DNA of 64,000 nt from Marinobacter szutsaonensis (GCF_039523335.1 NZ_BAAAFC010000001.1:1364001-1428000), one strand, 5' to 3'. Counted from the stretch's first letter, positions 36,350-46,000 are shown. Program-made: numbers and translations. Notes: generated from the sequence alone by a model not told the origin.

Positions 36350-36853
36350 ATGCACCTCTCGTTACCCAAACTGCCCCCGTTCCCCACACACCACCCATTA
36401 CTCAACCAGTCCCTGACAATACTCCGGGAGTATCTACCCTCTCCCGCCCCGGTGCTCGGTGCCATCGACCAGCGCATTCCCATGCCGGTCAAACAACTGG
36501 CAGCAGAGGCCCCACTGAACCGTCTGTTCGCAGAAGCCATGGCCGAAGGCGAGTTTGATGATTTCGAGGGCCGGCGGATCCGCCTGGAACTCAATGGGGG
36601 GCAACCGGGCATAACTCTGGGTTTCTGGTCAGGCAGGCTGAGAGTGGTCAATGGGCCAGGGGAAGCCACCATCCGCGGCTCCCTGTCGGCATTCCGAACC
36701 CTCGCCGAGCGGCGCCAGGACCCGGATCAGCTCTTCTTCCAGCGTCGCCTGGTCATTGAGGGAGACACTGAGCTGGGGCTTGCACTGAAGAACCTGCTGG
36801 ATGGACTGGAGTGGAATGTCAGCCTTCGGAGCATTCTGTTCCCGGCTGCCTGA
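36350..36853 (+). CDS. ubiT: O2-independent ubiquinone biosynthesis accessory factor UbiT
   Basis: A 167-residue SCP2-domain lipid-binding protein (YhbT type). An N-terminal helix (LLNQSLTILREYLPSP) is followed by the SCP2 core ending in LFFQRRLVIEGDTELGLALKNLLDGLEW in parts. UbiT works with the UbiU-UbiV hydroxylases, encoded at 46.7-48.6 kb, to make ubiquinone without oxygen, which suits quinone supply for nitrate respiration. ATG 36350 has GGAG at six bases. It is convergent with the hemerythrin gene. Confidence 0.85.
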   Translation: MHLSLPKLPPFPTHHPLLNQSLTILREYLPSPAPVLGAIDQRIPMPVKQLAAEAPLNRLFAEAMAEGEFDDFEGRRIRLELNGGQPGITLGFWSGRLRVVNGPGEATIRGSLSAFRTLAERRQDPDQLFFQRRLVIEGDTELGLALKNLLDGLEWNVSLRSILFPAA

Positions 36854-36915
36854 TTCAGCTCACAAAAAGCTTATAGTGAAGGATGAAAGCGGTGGGTAGG
36901 TGCAAAATGAAGGCA

Positions 36916-37569
36916 TCACCGTTTTCGCTGAAGCCGGTCCAGCTCAACCTCGGCCCTATGCCGCGCCAGTTTCTCCTGCAGCAATTGAACCGTAAGCGAA
37001 GACAGCTTGGCGTAGATTTCGAGCAGAGCATTCACCAGCACTGAGACGGACCCGCTGAGTTCCGAATCCACGTGCTCGCGGGCCTCTTCCAGCGACTGCC
37101 CGCTCCTCACGGCCTTGGCCGTAAGCGCCATACGCCGGTCCGACTCCAGAATATGGAATGCCAGCCACCGAGTCAGATAATCGAATAGCTGGGAGAGCCT
37201 TTCCTCTTCGGTGCCATGGCTTTGCTTGAGCGTCTGGATCTGGGCAAAAAACATCTGATGGGCATCGTGATGGTTTCTGGCCATATCCGATTCCCCGAGT
37301 GCTTCCTGCCAGATCTTCTCCTCAGACTTGAAATGGTAGGCTGCGTATGAGAGTAGCTCGTCCAGCACATGGTCAGAGGTGACTCTGGAAGCATCGGAAG
37401 CGAAATGCCACGCAAGCCGATTGAGGATATCGACCAGCACCTTGTGCTGCTCGTCAATCTCTTCGATTCCTGTCTCGAAGTTCCTGTTCCAGGGGAAAAT
37501 CTCGAACTTTTCGGACTGTGGTTGCCAATCTGAGTTCACCTTCGGCTCCCGGTCACTGGACATGGTCAT
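36916..37569 (-). CDS. Bacteriohemerythrin-type protein
   Basis: A 217-residue protein. Residues about 20-155 form a hemerythrin domain with ligand motifs GIEEIDEQHKVLVDILN, YAAYHFKSEEKIW, HHDAHQMFF and WLAFHILESDRRM. The C-terminal 60 residues are helical and probably coiled-coil (LQEKLARHRAEVELDRLQRKR in part). Roles in the family include O2 or NO binding; here none can be assigned. ATG 37569 or 37563 could start translation; neither has a strong ribosome site. A weak Fnr-like TTGCC-CGAT-ATCAG lies at 37603-37616. Confidence 0.85.
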   Translation of the reverse strand: MTMSSDREPKVNSDWQPQSEKFEIFPWNRNFETGIEEIDEQHKVLVDILNRLAWHFASDASRVTSDHVLDELLSYAAYHFKSEEKIWQEALGESDMARNHHDAHQMFFAQIQTLKQSHGTEEERLSQLFDYLTRWLAFHILESDRRMALTAKAVRSGQSLEEAREHVDSELSGSVSVLVNALLEIYAKLSSLTVQLLQEKLARHRAEVELDRLQRKR

Positions 37570-37673
37570 TGCTCAGAATAAAGCATAAAGGTTCATGGAA
37601 AATTGCCCGATATCAGGAACCATCTGTTCGGGTTAAGCGCGCCCGGGCATGATCGTAAAGGAAGCTGACCGAC

Positions 37674-38516
37674 TCAGATCAGCCCCAGTTCCAGGCGTGC
37701 TTCCTCATCAAGGCTGTCGTAGCTCCACGGAGGATCAAATACGATGTCGACTCTTGCATCTTGGACATAGGGAACTTGCAGCAATTTGTCTTTCACGTCG
37801 CCGGCGATAATGTCACCCATTCCGCAACCTGGTGACGTCAGCGTCATTTCAACACGGGCAAAATGCTTATCCTGATCAAAATCCAGTTTATAGATAAGTC
37901 CCAGGCCGACAACATTCACCGGAATCTCCGGGTCATAAACCAGTCGCAATGCATCCCAGCATTGCTGCTCGCTGATCAGGCCATCTCCCGGCGGCTCGAA
38001 CAGGATGGCGTCTGAATGAAACCCCAGGCGGCGAGTCACCTCCGGAGACAGGCGATACAGGTTACCCTCGTACTTGACCGTGAAACTTCCGCCGAGCGCC
38101 TGGGTTATGGAGACGGGCGCCCCCTCCGGAAGCGTTGTGGACGCCCCGGAAGGAACCCGCAGGGCTTCACAGCTCTCTGACAGAACAAAGGTTTTGGGTG
38201 GTTTGGCCGGCTTTTTGGAATGCGGCGCCTTGATGGTCAGACTCTGGAGCTTCCCCTCGCCCTGAAGACCAATCTCCATATCCTGAAGGTAGGGCACGCT
38301 GGCTGCCTCGAAATACAGGGTCAGCTCGTCAAAGTCCTGCCTCACATCCCCGGTTGCCTCATGGCCTGGCGGACAGAAAGCCAGACAAGTCTCGGCCTGC
38401 TGGGTGCCGCCTTTCTCCACATAGACCCGGGCTGCCATTCCCGGCACTTCCTGTTTCGCCAGTATAGCGACCAGATAGTCACGGGCCTCCGGTGTCACTT
38501 CAGCGTTGATGTTCAC
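37674..38516 (-). CDS. NfuA-type A-domain fused to SufT (MIP18 family)
   Basis: A 280-residue hybrid. Residues about 1-100 resemble the degenerate A-type domain of NfuA (RVYVEKGGT, CLAFCPPGHEAT, SVPYLQDMEI, LTIKAPHSKKP). The rest is SufT: VSITQALGGSFTVKYEGNLYRL followed by the MIP18/DUF59 domain (YDPEIPVNVVGLGLIYKL, TLTSPGCGMGD, FDPPWSYD). It should act in Fe-S cluster carriage or targeting. The start is GTG 38516 because AAAGGAGG lies eight bases upstream; the longer ATG 38576 frame lacks a ribosome site and its extra residues look like a shadow of the small gene upstream. Confidence 0.8.
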   Translation of the reverse strand: MNINAEVTPEARDYLVAILAKQEVPGMAARVYVEKGGTQQAETCLAFCPPGHEATGDVRQDFDELTLYFEAASVPYLQDMEIGLQGEGKLQSLTIKAPHSKKPAKPPKTFVLSESCEALRVPSGASTTLPEGAPVSITQALGGSFTVKYEGNLYRLSPEVTRRLGFHSDAILFEPPGDGLISEQQCWDALRLVYDPEIPVNVVGLGLIYKLDFDQDKHFARVEMTLTSPGCGMGDIIAGDVKDKLLQVPYVQDARVDIVFDPPWSYDSLDEEARLELGLI

Positions 38517-38652
38517 GGGCTCCACCTCCTTTGCGCTTCTCGCGTTGACGCTTAAGCTGATTGGATCTGCACTCATCGCTTACAAGATCCAGCCATCTCA
38601 GGTGCTGCTCCCAGACCTTCTCTTTGATGTGTTCCGGCTTGTTGCAAGTCAT
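38500..38652 (-). CDS. Small basic protein overlapping the NfuA-SufT start
   Basis: A 50-residue frame beginning MTCNKPEHIKEKVWEQHLRW and ending in a basic tail (KRQREKRKGGGAREHQR). Its stop lies 17 bases inside the SufT-hybrid gene, so translation could be coupled. An ATG at 38706 would add 18 residues. The sequence looks protein-like in composition but I recognise no family, and no strong ribosome site is seen. Confidence 0.4.
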   Translation of the reverse strand: MTCNKPEHIKEKVWEQHLRWLDLVSDECRSNQLKRQREKRKGGGAREHQR

Positions 38653-38701
38653 CGCTATATCCCCGTGTAGCCCAAAAACTGCAGGAAATCCCCGACTCTT
38701 T

Positions 38702-38724
38702 AACATGTATATATATTATATCTT
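38702..38724. promoter_or_regulatory. AT-rich site resembling an NsrR operator
   Basis: A 23-bp stretch starting AACATGTAT and ending ATATCTT agrees with the 11-1-11 NsrR consensus (AAGATGYATTT-N-AAATRCATCTT) at about 17 of 22 positions by eye. It lies in the 166-bp region between the divergent small basic protein/SufT-hybrid genes and the SdhB-like gene. AT-richness alone could produce this match. Confidence 0.3.
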
Positions 38725-38818
38725 ATTACAAAAAAAGAGCACCTGCCACCCCGGTTGAGAATACCGAAGCGTCATCTGCTAAGATTTAATTGATATGTTT
38801 TTTATGTAGGGTGACAGT

Positions 38819-39532
38819 ATGCTGAAGTTCATCGTGCGCCTGTATCGCTACAACCCGGAACAGGATGACGCCCCGTACAACCAGGATGTCCAAGTCGACG
38901 GTGAATTCCGCAACCGCATGGTTCTCGATGTCCTGGAACACCTCAAAACCCGCGATCCAACACTCTCGTTTCGTCGTTCCTGTCGGGAGGGGGTTTGCGG
39001 CTCAGACGGCCTCAGCATGAATGGCCGCAATGGTCTGGGCTGCATCACGAGAGTGGCGGATATTCTGGGCAAGAAAGACACACTGGAGATTCGCCCGTTA
39101 CCGGGAATGCCCGTGATAAGGGATCTGGTGGTGGATCAGTCCCTGTTCTTCAAACAGTATGAACGCGTTCAGCCCTGGCTGATCAATGATGATCCCGAAC
39201 CGGCCATCGAGCGCCTCCAGAGTCCTGAAGACCGGGCAAAGCTGGATGGACTTTATGAGTGCATCCTCTGCGCCTGCTGCACCTCAGCCTGCCCTTCCTG
39301 GTGGTGGAATCCGGAGAAGTATATCGGTCCCTCGGGGCTGCTTCAGGCTTATCGATTTCTCGTGGATTCGCGCGACACTGCCACAAGGGAGCGCCTGGCC
39401 AAACTGGAGGATCCTTTCAGCGTGTTTCGTTGCCGCGGCATTGGCAACTGCACCGCCTACTGTCCCAAGGGGCTCAACCCCATGAAAGCCATTGGGCATA
39501 TTAAAGCCATGCTGGTTCGGGAGCAGGTCTGA
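38819..39532 (+). CDS. Orphan SdhB/FrdB-like iron-sulphur protein
   Basis: A 237-residue paralogue of succinate dehydrogenase Fe-S subunit with all three cluster sites: [2Fe-2S] C55, C60, D63, C75; [4Fe-4S] C148, C151, C154; and C158/C205/C211/C215. Spacing matches E. coli SdhB within one residue. The His that follows the Cys of the CHxIxNC motif (H207 in E. coli, near the quinone and haem) is Arg here (CRGIGNC). No sdhC, sdhD or sdhA/frdA is near, so it may replace the normal subunit under some condition or serve another partner (inference). AGGGTG lies before ATG 38819. Confidence 0.85.
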   Translation: MLKFIVRLYRYNPEQDDAPYNQDVQVDGEFRNRMVLDVLEHLKTRDPTLSFRRSCREGVCGSDGLSMNGRNGLGCITRVADILGKKDTLEIRPLPGMPVIRDLVVDQSLFFKQYERVQPWLINDDPEPAIERLQSPEDRAKLDGLYECILCACCTSACPSWWWNPEKYIGPSGLLQAYRFLVDSRDTATRERLAKLEDPFSVFRCRGIGNCTAYCPKGLNPMKAIGHIKAMLVREQV

Positions 39533-39545
39533 TGGCACATGAAGC

Positions 39546-39749
39546 TCAGTTGACCGGTTTTTCTTCCTTCAACCCCATTTTCTTCAGGATCATCATCGCC
39601 GGACACCACTTGGTGAAGGCGGACTGGATCAGGTTAAGGGCGATAAAGCCGGTAAACAGAAGCCAGTAAGGGCTCACGTAATGGGCGAGCAGAATGGATA
39701 TCAGCGTAAACACGCCGGCCATAAGGCGAAGGCCTTCGTTGACTGTCAT
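39546..39749 (-). CDS. DUF2892 (YgaP-like) small membrane protein
   Basis: A 67-residue protein with two membrane helices and the DUF2892 pattern: MTVNEGLRLMAGVFTLISILL, YWLLFTGFIALNLIQSAFTKWCP. The Cys in FTKWCP is conserved in this family, where similar domains accompany rhodanese proteins. ATG 39749 has AGGAGGT at good spacing. It ends 13 bp from the end of the convergent SdhB-like gene. Confidence 0.85.
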   Translation of the reverse strand: MTVNEGLRLMAGVFTLISILLAHYVSPYWLLFTGFIALNLIQSAFTKWCPAMMILKKMGLKEEKPVN

Positions 39750-39817
39750 GGCACACCTCCTTGAGAACATATAGGTATACCTTTATACCCAGCAGCCCGT
39801 TGACGCAATGATATGCG

Positions 39818-40201
39818 TCACTTTTCCCGACCAAAGGAACCGAAAAGCCCAGCCTGAATAAACTCCCGAAGGGCTACAGCGTTATTGTGTTCGGTGTCTT
39901 TCGCCGCAAATACCAGCGTGATGCGGGCATGCCCTTCAAGCAAGCTCTTGAGTGCCGAAAGATCCTCATCGGCATCACCCGATTTCAGCTCTTTCAGGTA
40001 CCTCTCACGAAATTCCGGCCACTTCGCCGGATCATGCCCGAACCACTTGCGCAGCTCGGTGGACGGTGCCAGCCCTTTCAGCCAGCGGGTGATGTCGGCT
40101 TCCTCTTTCGCAACGCCCCGCGGCCAGATACGGTCCACAAGTACGCGCGGGCCGTCTGAGCGGGCGGGAGCCTCATAGGCTCTTTTCAGGCGGATATCCA
40201 T
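39818..40201 (-). CDS. DUF488 family protein
   Basis: A 127-residue protein of the DUF488 (YeaO-like) family with the hallmark VLVDRIWPRGVAKEEADITRW in part, LRKWFGHDPAKWPEFRERY and ITLVFAAKDTEHNNAVALREF. Biochemical function is unknown. ATG 40201 is the family start; the longer frame extends into the intergenic region. It is 68 bp upstream of the DUF2892 gene on the same strand. Confidence 0.85.
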   Translation of the reverse strand: MDIRLKRAYEAPARSDGPRVLVDRIWPRGVAKEEADITRWLKGLAPSTELRKWFGHDPAKWPEFRERYLKELKSGDADEDLSALKSLLEGHARITLVFAAKDTEHNNAVALREFIQAGLFGSFGREK

Positions 40202-40532
40202 GAGTTGAACTCCTGTGCTTGTCCACATCACAGGTAGCCACTGCCGAAACCTCTGGTCAAGGTCGACACTTGACCTCTGTAAACCGGATTCCTTGCCAAA
40301 CCCCGATTGCTCTTTGGGGGAGGAACGGCTAGATTCATATGAAATCCTGCAAATATCACCCGAGCCAGCTGATTTGCAAACCTTCCCCTCTCTGACTGAT
40401 TTCCGGAATGCCCCTCATGGCAGATCCGGCCACACCACAGCGTTACTTTCCTGACGCTGGGTCTGCGCGCACGCACGGCTCAGCACAAGCACCCAAACTA
40501 TCTCGGTTAATTCCTTTTTCCTGGAGGTCACT
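40202..40532. other. Gene-free region between DUF488 and rnk
   Basis: No convincing gene is visible in 331 bp. It contains a perfect inverted repeat GGTCAAG-N7-CTTGACC at 40255-40275, possibly an operator or hairpin near the divergent DUF488 start. A 17-codon frame beginning ATGAAATCC near 40338 follows a GGGGGAGGA purine run, but its spacing is poor and no function is evident. Confidence 0.5.
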
Positions 40533-40919
40533 ATGTCCGATTTGCCCGCTATCACTGTTGCCGAAGAGGATTACAATCGCCTTGCCACGCTGCTTGAGAA
40601 AACCACCGATCCCACCGGCGTTGCCGACGGACTGGAAGAAGAACTCAGCCGTGCCGACTTGCGGCCTCTGTCCGAAATACCGGAAACCGTTGTAGTGATG
40701 AATTCGGTGGTTCTTTTCGAGGATCAGGATAGCGGAAAGCAACACAGGCTCGAGCTGGTCTATCCGCACCAGGCGGATGGCAGCCCCGACAAGATCTCCA
40801 TCCTGGCGCCCGCCGGGGCTGCAATGATCGGCCTGAGTGTCGGAGACAGCATTGAATGGCCGCTCAAGGGCCGTAACCCGCTGCACCTGAAAGTGGTGCA
40901 AGTCACCCGACCCGACTGA
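40533..40919 (+). CDS. rnk: Rnk-type nucleoside diphosphate kinase regulator
   Basis: A 128-residue GreA/GreB C-terminal-domain protein that binds RNA polymerase and affects nucleotide metabolism. Visible features are MSDLPAITVAEEDYNRLATL, VVMNSVVLFEDQDSGKQHRLELVYP in parts and ISILAPAGAAMIGLSVGDSIEW. ATG 40533 has GGAGGT. A hairpin GACCCGAC-TGAAAA-GTCGGGTC (40909-40930) includes the stop codon in its loop; it lacks a T tract, so termination is uncertain. Confidence 0.88.
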   Translation: MSDLPAITVAEEDYNRLATLLEKTTDPTGVADGLEEELSRADLRPLSEIPETVVVMNSVVLFEDQDSGKQHRLELVYPHQADGSPDKISILAPAGAAMIGLSVGDSIEWPLKGRNPLHLKVVQVTRPD

Positions 40920-41026
40920 AAAGTCGGGTCATCCCGACCTCAGGAACCCCCACGTTCTAGGATTCTTGCAAAAACCGTTGCGAGCTCTCAGACTAAAGCA
41001 ATTACTTACTTTCTTTTGGCACCACC

Positions 41027-41665
41027 ATGGCAGCAAAATCAAAAGGCTCCAAGCGCACCTACCAGAGCACCGAACTGCGCCAGTCCGCCACCATCGAGGC
41101 GGTCGTCCAGCTTTGTGCCGACCAGGACCCGGCCACCCTCACCACGGCCCGGATTGCCGATGAAGTTGGGCTGTCGCAGGGCGCCCTGTTCAAACACTTC
41201 CCCAACAAGAACCGGCTGTGGGAATCGGTGGCTGGTTGGGTATCGGAACAGCTGACAAGCCAGGTTTTCCGTGAAGCAGACCGGCATGAGCTCGCCGATC
41301 AGGCTCTGGAAGCCATGTTCCTGGCTCATGTGGGTTTTATCGCCCGGCACCCGGGCATTCCCCGCCTGATGCTGGGTGAGTTGCAAAAGCCCGGGAATGG
41401 CGCCGCCAAAACAATCATCCGCCAGACCCTCGCCCGCTACCGCAAGAAAGTGGTCGGACTGCTGGATCTCGGCATGCAACAGGGGCGAATCGCTCCCGGT
41501 ATGGATACCGAAGCAGCGGCAGTGCTGTACCTCGGGGCCATTCAGGGGCTGGTGGTTCAGGGTATGGTCAGTGGCGAGATTGCTACCCTTGAGCAAGCGG
41601 CACCCCGGATTTTCAAACTTTACAGCGCCAGCTTCCAGGAGAGGCCCGATGACCCGCAAAAATAA
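41027..41665 (+). CDS. TetR-family repressor of the adjacent RND pump
   Basis: A 212-residue TetR regulator. The helix-turn-helix is LTTARIADEVGLSQGALFKHFPNKNRLWE in parts (about 37-66), with a variable effector domain behind it. Its end overlaps the membrane-fusion gene by 17 bases, so it is the first gene of the operon it probably represses. No clear operator is seen. The effector ligand is unknown. Confidence 0.85.
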   Translation: MAAKSKGSKRTYQSTELRQSATIEAVVQLCADQDPATLTTARIADEVGLSQGALFKHFPNKNRLWESVAGWVSEQLTSQVFREADRHELADQALEAMFLAHVGFIARHPGIPRLMLGELQKPGNGAAKTIIRQTLARYRKKVVGLLDLGMQQGRIAPGMDTEAAAVLYLGAIQGLVVQGMVSGEIATLEQAAPRIFKLYSASFQERPDDPQK

Positions 41666-43022
41666 GCTGACTCTGGCTCTGGCCCTGATTGCCGGCATCT
41701 TCTTTGTCGTGATCATGGTAAAGCTGAAACAGCCACCGGAACGGGCAGAGGCGCAGGTAGCCGCTACCCCGGTGCGCATAATGACCGTCACGCCCCGGGA
41801 ATTCCGTACCGAAGCCCGGGGCTATGGCCAGGTGGTGCCGGCCCAGACCTGGAACGCAGTGGCCAATGTTGGCGGGCGGGTTATCTGGAAACACCCGGAT
41901 CTGGAGAGCGGCAACCTGATCGCCAAAGGTACCCGCCTGCTGGAGATCGACCCCACCCGTTATGAACTGGCCGAAGCCTCCGCCAGAGCGGACCTGGCCG
42001 GCATCGAAGCCGAACTGCGGCAACTGGAGCAGGAAGAGCGCAATACTGGTGAGCTGCTGAAGCTGGAAGAACGTCGACTGACGCTGGCCAGGCGGGAACT
42101 GGACCGGGCAAGAACCCTGACCGAGCGGGGCGCCCTCTCCGAAACACGGTACGACGAGCAACAGCGAGCAACCCTGCAGCAGGAACAGGCGGTCCAGAGC
42201 CTGAGAAACCAGCTGAACCTGATTCCGGTCAGGCGGGATACCCTGGAGGCCCGCAAGGCCAGAACTGAATCGGCCCTGGCTAGTGCCCGGGAAGACCTGG
42301 AAGACACCCGCTTTGAAGCACTCTGGGATCTGCGGGTTCATCAGGCCGATATCGACATCGGCCAGCATGTCAGCCCCGGCCAGAGCATGTTCATTGCCGA
42401 CGACATAACCCGGGCCGAGGCCACAGTGCAGCTGGAAGTAGCAGAACTGCGCCGGGTATTGTCGCAACTGTCGGACGACAGCCTCCCGGAACCCGGCGCC
42501 GGTACAAGCAATAACTTCACCGACTTTCATGACCAATTATCCCTGGGCGATCTGCAAGTCCGGGTAACCCCCACCAACGTGCCGGATGCCCACTGGCCCG
42601 GGAAACTTACCCGGGTCACCAGCAGTCTCGACCCGGCCACCCGGACAGTTCAGGCGGTGATCTCGGTGGAAGAGCCTTACCGCAACGCCAGTCCGCCTGC
42701 CCGCCCGCCGCTGGTGCGAAACATGTTTGTGCAGACCAGTATCAGCGCCCCCACTCCCCAACCGGTTATCGTGATCCCGGCCAGCGCCGTTCATCAGGGC
42801 GTGGTCTACCTCGCCGATGAAGACAATCGCCTGAAGCGCAGGGAAGTCACGGTCGCCTGGCAGCAGAGGGATCTGGCCGTTATCGGTGAAGGACTGAAAC
42901 CGGGAGACCGGCTGGTTCTGGATGATCTGGTACCCGCCATCGACGGAACCCTGCTGGCTCCCCAAGCGGTCGAGGCTGCCGGGGATATCGGGCAACAACC
43001 GGCCTCGGGAGATCAACCATGA
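41649..43022 (+). CDS. RND efflux membrane-fusion protein
   Basis: A 457-residue periplasmic adaptor with one N-terminal membrane helix (KLTLALALIAGIFFVVIMV), a biotinyl-lipoyl-like segment (VGGRVIWKHPDLESGNLIAKG), a long alpha-hairpin (about 105-215) and a beta-barrel. The C terminus ends VEAAGDIGQQPASGDQP. ATG 41649 has AGGAGAGG and matches the family start. It overlaps the pump gene by four bases. No outer-membrane channel gene is present, so a TolC supplied elsewhere is needed. Confidence 0.88.
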   Translation: MTRKNKLTLALALIAGIFFVVIMVKLKQPPERAEAQVAATPVRIMTVTPREFRTEARGYGQVVPAQTWNAVANVGGRVIWKHPDLESGNLIAKGTRLLEIDPTRYELAEASARADLAGIEAELRQLEQEERNTGELLKLEERRLTLARRELDRARTLTERGALSETRYDEQQRATLQQEQAVQSLRNQLNLIPVRRDTLEARKARTESALASAREDLEDTRFEALWDLRVHQADIDIGQHVSPGQSMFIADDITRAEATVQLEVAELRRVLSQLSDDSLPEPGAGTSNNFTDFHDQLSLGDLQVRVTPTNVPDAHWPGKLTRVTSSLDPATRTVQAVISVEEPYRNASPPARPPLVRNMFVQTSISAPTPQPVIVIPASAVHQGVVYLADEDNRLKRREVTVAWQQRDLAVIGEGLKPGDRLVLDDLVPAIDGTLLAPQAVEAAGDIGQQPASGDQP

Positions 43023-46000
43023 TCCGGTGGTTCGCGGGCCATCCCACGGCGAGCAACCTGCTGTTGGTTCTGATTCTGGCGGCGGGGCTGTTTGCCGCCC
43101 CCAACCTTACCCGGGAAACCTTTCCGGACTATCTGCCACCGGAAGTCAGCATCACCATGGAGTACCGGGGCGCCACTGCGGCCGACGTGGAGGAAGCCAT
43201 CTGCCAGCGCCTGGGTGAAGCCCTGCAGCGGGTGGACTATATGCAGGAGATTACCTGCACTGCCCGGGACAACCAGGCCCAGACCATCGCCAGCATGGAA
43301 CCCGGTGGCGATATGGGCCGGTTTCTGGATGATATCCGCACCGAGATCGAAGCCCTGACCGATCTGCCGGAAGAAGCCGAAGACCCGATCATCCGGGAGC
43401 TTTACCGAACTGACCTGGTGGCTGCCATCGCCGTCACCGGCCCCATGAGTTTCGCCCACCTGGAGAGCTACACCAAGCAACTGGAAGACCGTCTGTTTGC
43501 CATCGACGGTGTTGCCGATGTGGTACCGGTGGGCCTGTCCCAGCGACAGTGGCAGGTGGAGATATCCCGTGACCGCTTACGCCAGTACGGCCTGGGTGTC
43601 CGGGATATCGCCCGGGCCATCGGCGGCCAGAACGTCGACATGCCCCTGGGCACCCTGGAAACCGACAGCCAGGATATCCAGCTGCGCTTTGTGGACGAGC
43701 GGCGCTCGTTGCAGACACTGGCCAGCCTGCCTGTGCTCGGCGGCCAGGCCGGGGCCGTGCTCACCCTCAGCGATATCGCCACCCTGTCTGAAACGTATGA
43801 ACGGCAGGAGGAGCGGGCCGAGTTCAATGGCCAGCGGGCAATCATTCTGGAAATTCACAAAAACCGCGGTGAAGATGCGCTCCGGGTAATGGATGCGCTG
43901 CAGACGTTCATTACCGAAGAAACCTCCCGGCGGGATAACACGGTCAATCTGGAAATCACCCAGGATATGACCTCCATCGTCAAGGACCGCCTGCAGATGC
44001 TGGTCGGCAATGGCATTACCGGCCTGCTGCTGGTGGGGCTGGTGATGGGCCTGTTCTTCCGGCCCAGGCTGGCCTTCTGGGCACTGTTCGGCCTGCCGGC
44101 GGCCTTTGCCGGCGCCTTCGTGATGATGGCCCTGACCGGGCTGTCCCTGAACATGATCACCCTGGTCGCGTTACTGATGGCCATTGGCATTGTGATGGAT
44201 GATTCGGTGGTAATCACCGAGAACATTGCACGCCATGCCACTGAAGGCGCTACTCCTCTGCAGGCCGCAACCCTTGGTACCCTGGAAATCCTTCCGGGTG
44301 TGTTGTCGTCGTTTCTGACCACCGTCTCGGTATTTTTACCCCTGGCATTTCTGGCCGGCGAACTTGGCTCGGTACTGGAAGTCCTGCCGGTGGTGCTGAT
44401 TGCCGCCCTGGCCGCCTCTTTGATCGAAGCCTTCTGGATTCTGCCCCATCACCTGAAAAGTGGTTTGGGCACAGGGCGGGACAAACCCGCTTCCCGCTTT
44501 CGCGCGCGGTTTGACCGGGGCTTTGAAACAAGCCGGGAAAAGGTGGGGCAACTGGCTGACACAGCCATCCGCTTTCGCTACGGGGTGCTGGCCGGGATAC
44601 TGATCATTCTGCTCGGTTCCGTCGGCCTGATGGCGGGCGGTAAGGTGCGCATGGAAGCCATGCCGGAAATCGACGGTGACGTACTGGAAGCCCGGGTGCT
44701 GATGCCCCAGGGCACACCCCTGCACCGGACCCGTGAGATCACCAGCCGCATTACCGACGCCATGCTCCGGTTGAACGAGGAATACAGCCCCGGGCAGCCG
44801 GATGGCCAGGCACTGGTTCGCAACGTCCAGACCCGGTTCAATCAGCACGCCGGCGCCGGCGAGAAAGGCGCTCATGTGGCCACCGTGATGGCCGACCTGC
44901 TCACCGCAGAAAACCGCACCGTCGATCTGGCCACCCTGACCGACCGTTGGTACCAGGAAATCGGTGACATCCCCGGCCTGATTGCACTGAACATCCAGGA
45001 GCCGGGGTTCGGCCCGGCGGGCATTCCCATCGAGATCCGCCTGCAGGGCAGCGACCTGGATAAGCTCAAGGAAGCGGCCCGCTACCTGGGCAACGAAGTA
45101 GCCAATTACACCGGCACCTTCAACGTGCTGGACGACCTGCGCCCCGGCAAACCCCAACGCACCCTGACCCTCAAGGACAGCGCCCTTTCCCTGGGCCTGA
45201 CCGCCAGCGATGTCGCCGGCCAGATCCGCACCGGGTTGCTGGGTGATATTGTCGATACGGTGCAGATCGGTGACCAGCATATCGAGATCCTGGTGCGCCA
45301 GAGCAGCGCCGAGCGCACCACCCGGGCGTTTCTGGAAGACACGGTTATCGCCGGCAAGAATGGCCAGATGATTCCGTTGCGGGAGGTGGCCAACATTAAC
45401 GAGGAACGCCAGTGGGCCCAGGTGACCCGCATAGACGGCCTGCGCACCGTCACGGTATCGGCGGATGTGAACGGCCGTATGACCAACGCCGATGCCATCG
45501 TCACCGATCTTCAGAACCGCGTGTTTCCGGAGCTTCGCGAACGATGGCCGGAAATCTCTCTACAGGTGGAAGGCCAGACCGCCCGCTCCCGGGAAACCGG
45601 CCAGTCCATCGCCCGGGGCCTGCTGATCGGACTGCTGGGCATCTTCCTGATCCTGTCGTTCCAGTTCCGCAGCTATCTGGAGCCGATCATCGTGATGCTG
45701 TCCATTCCGGTGGCTTTCATGGGGGCGGTCTGGGGTCACCTGCTCATGGGCTATAACCTGTCCATGCCATCATTGATCGGCGCTGCTTCACTGGCGGGCA
45801 TTGTAGTCAACAACGCCATCCTGCTGGTTCAGTTCATCAAGTCCTATCGGGACCAGGGCATGAGTACCGCCGAAGCCGCCGGTACCGCCAGCCGGAACCG
45901 GTTCCGGGCCATTCTGATCACCACCAGCACCACCGTAGCCGGCCTGCTGCCCCTGCTGGCCGAAACCAGCACCCAGGCCATGGCGGTGATTCCGCTGGTG

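Noticed and set aside
38517..38576. Upstream ATG start for the SufT hybrid
   Set aside because: No ribosome site, and the added residues are a shadow of the small basic gene; GTG 38516 has AAAGGAGG at correct spacing.
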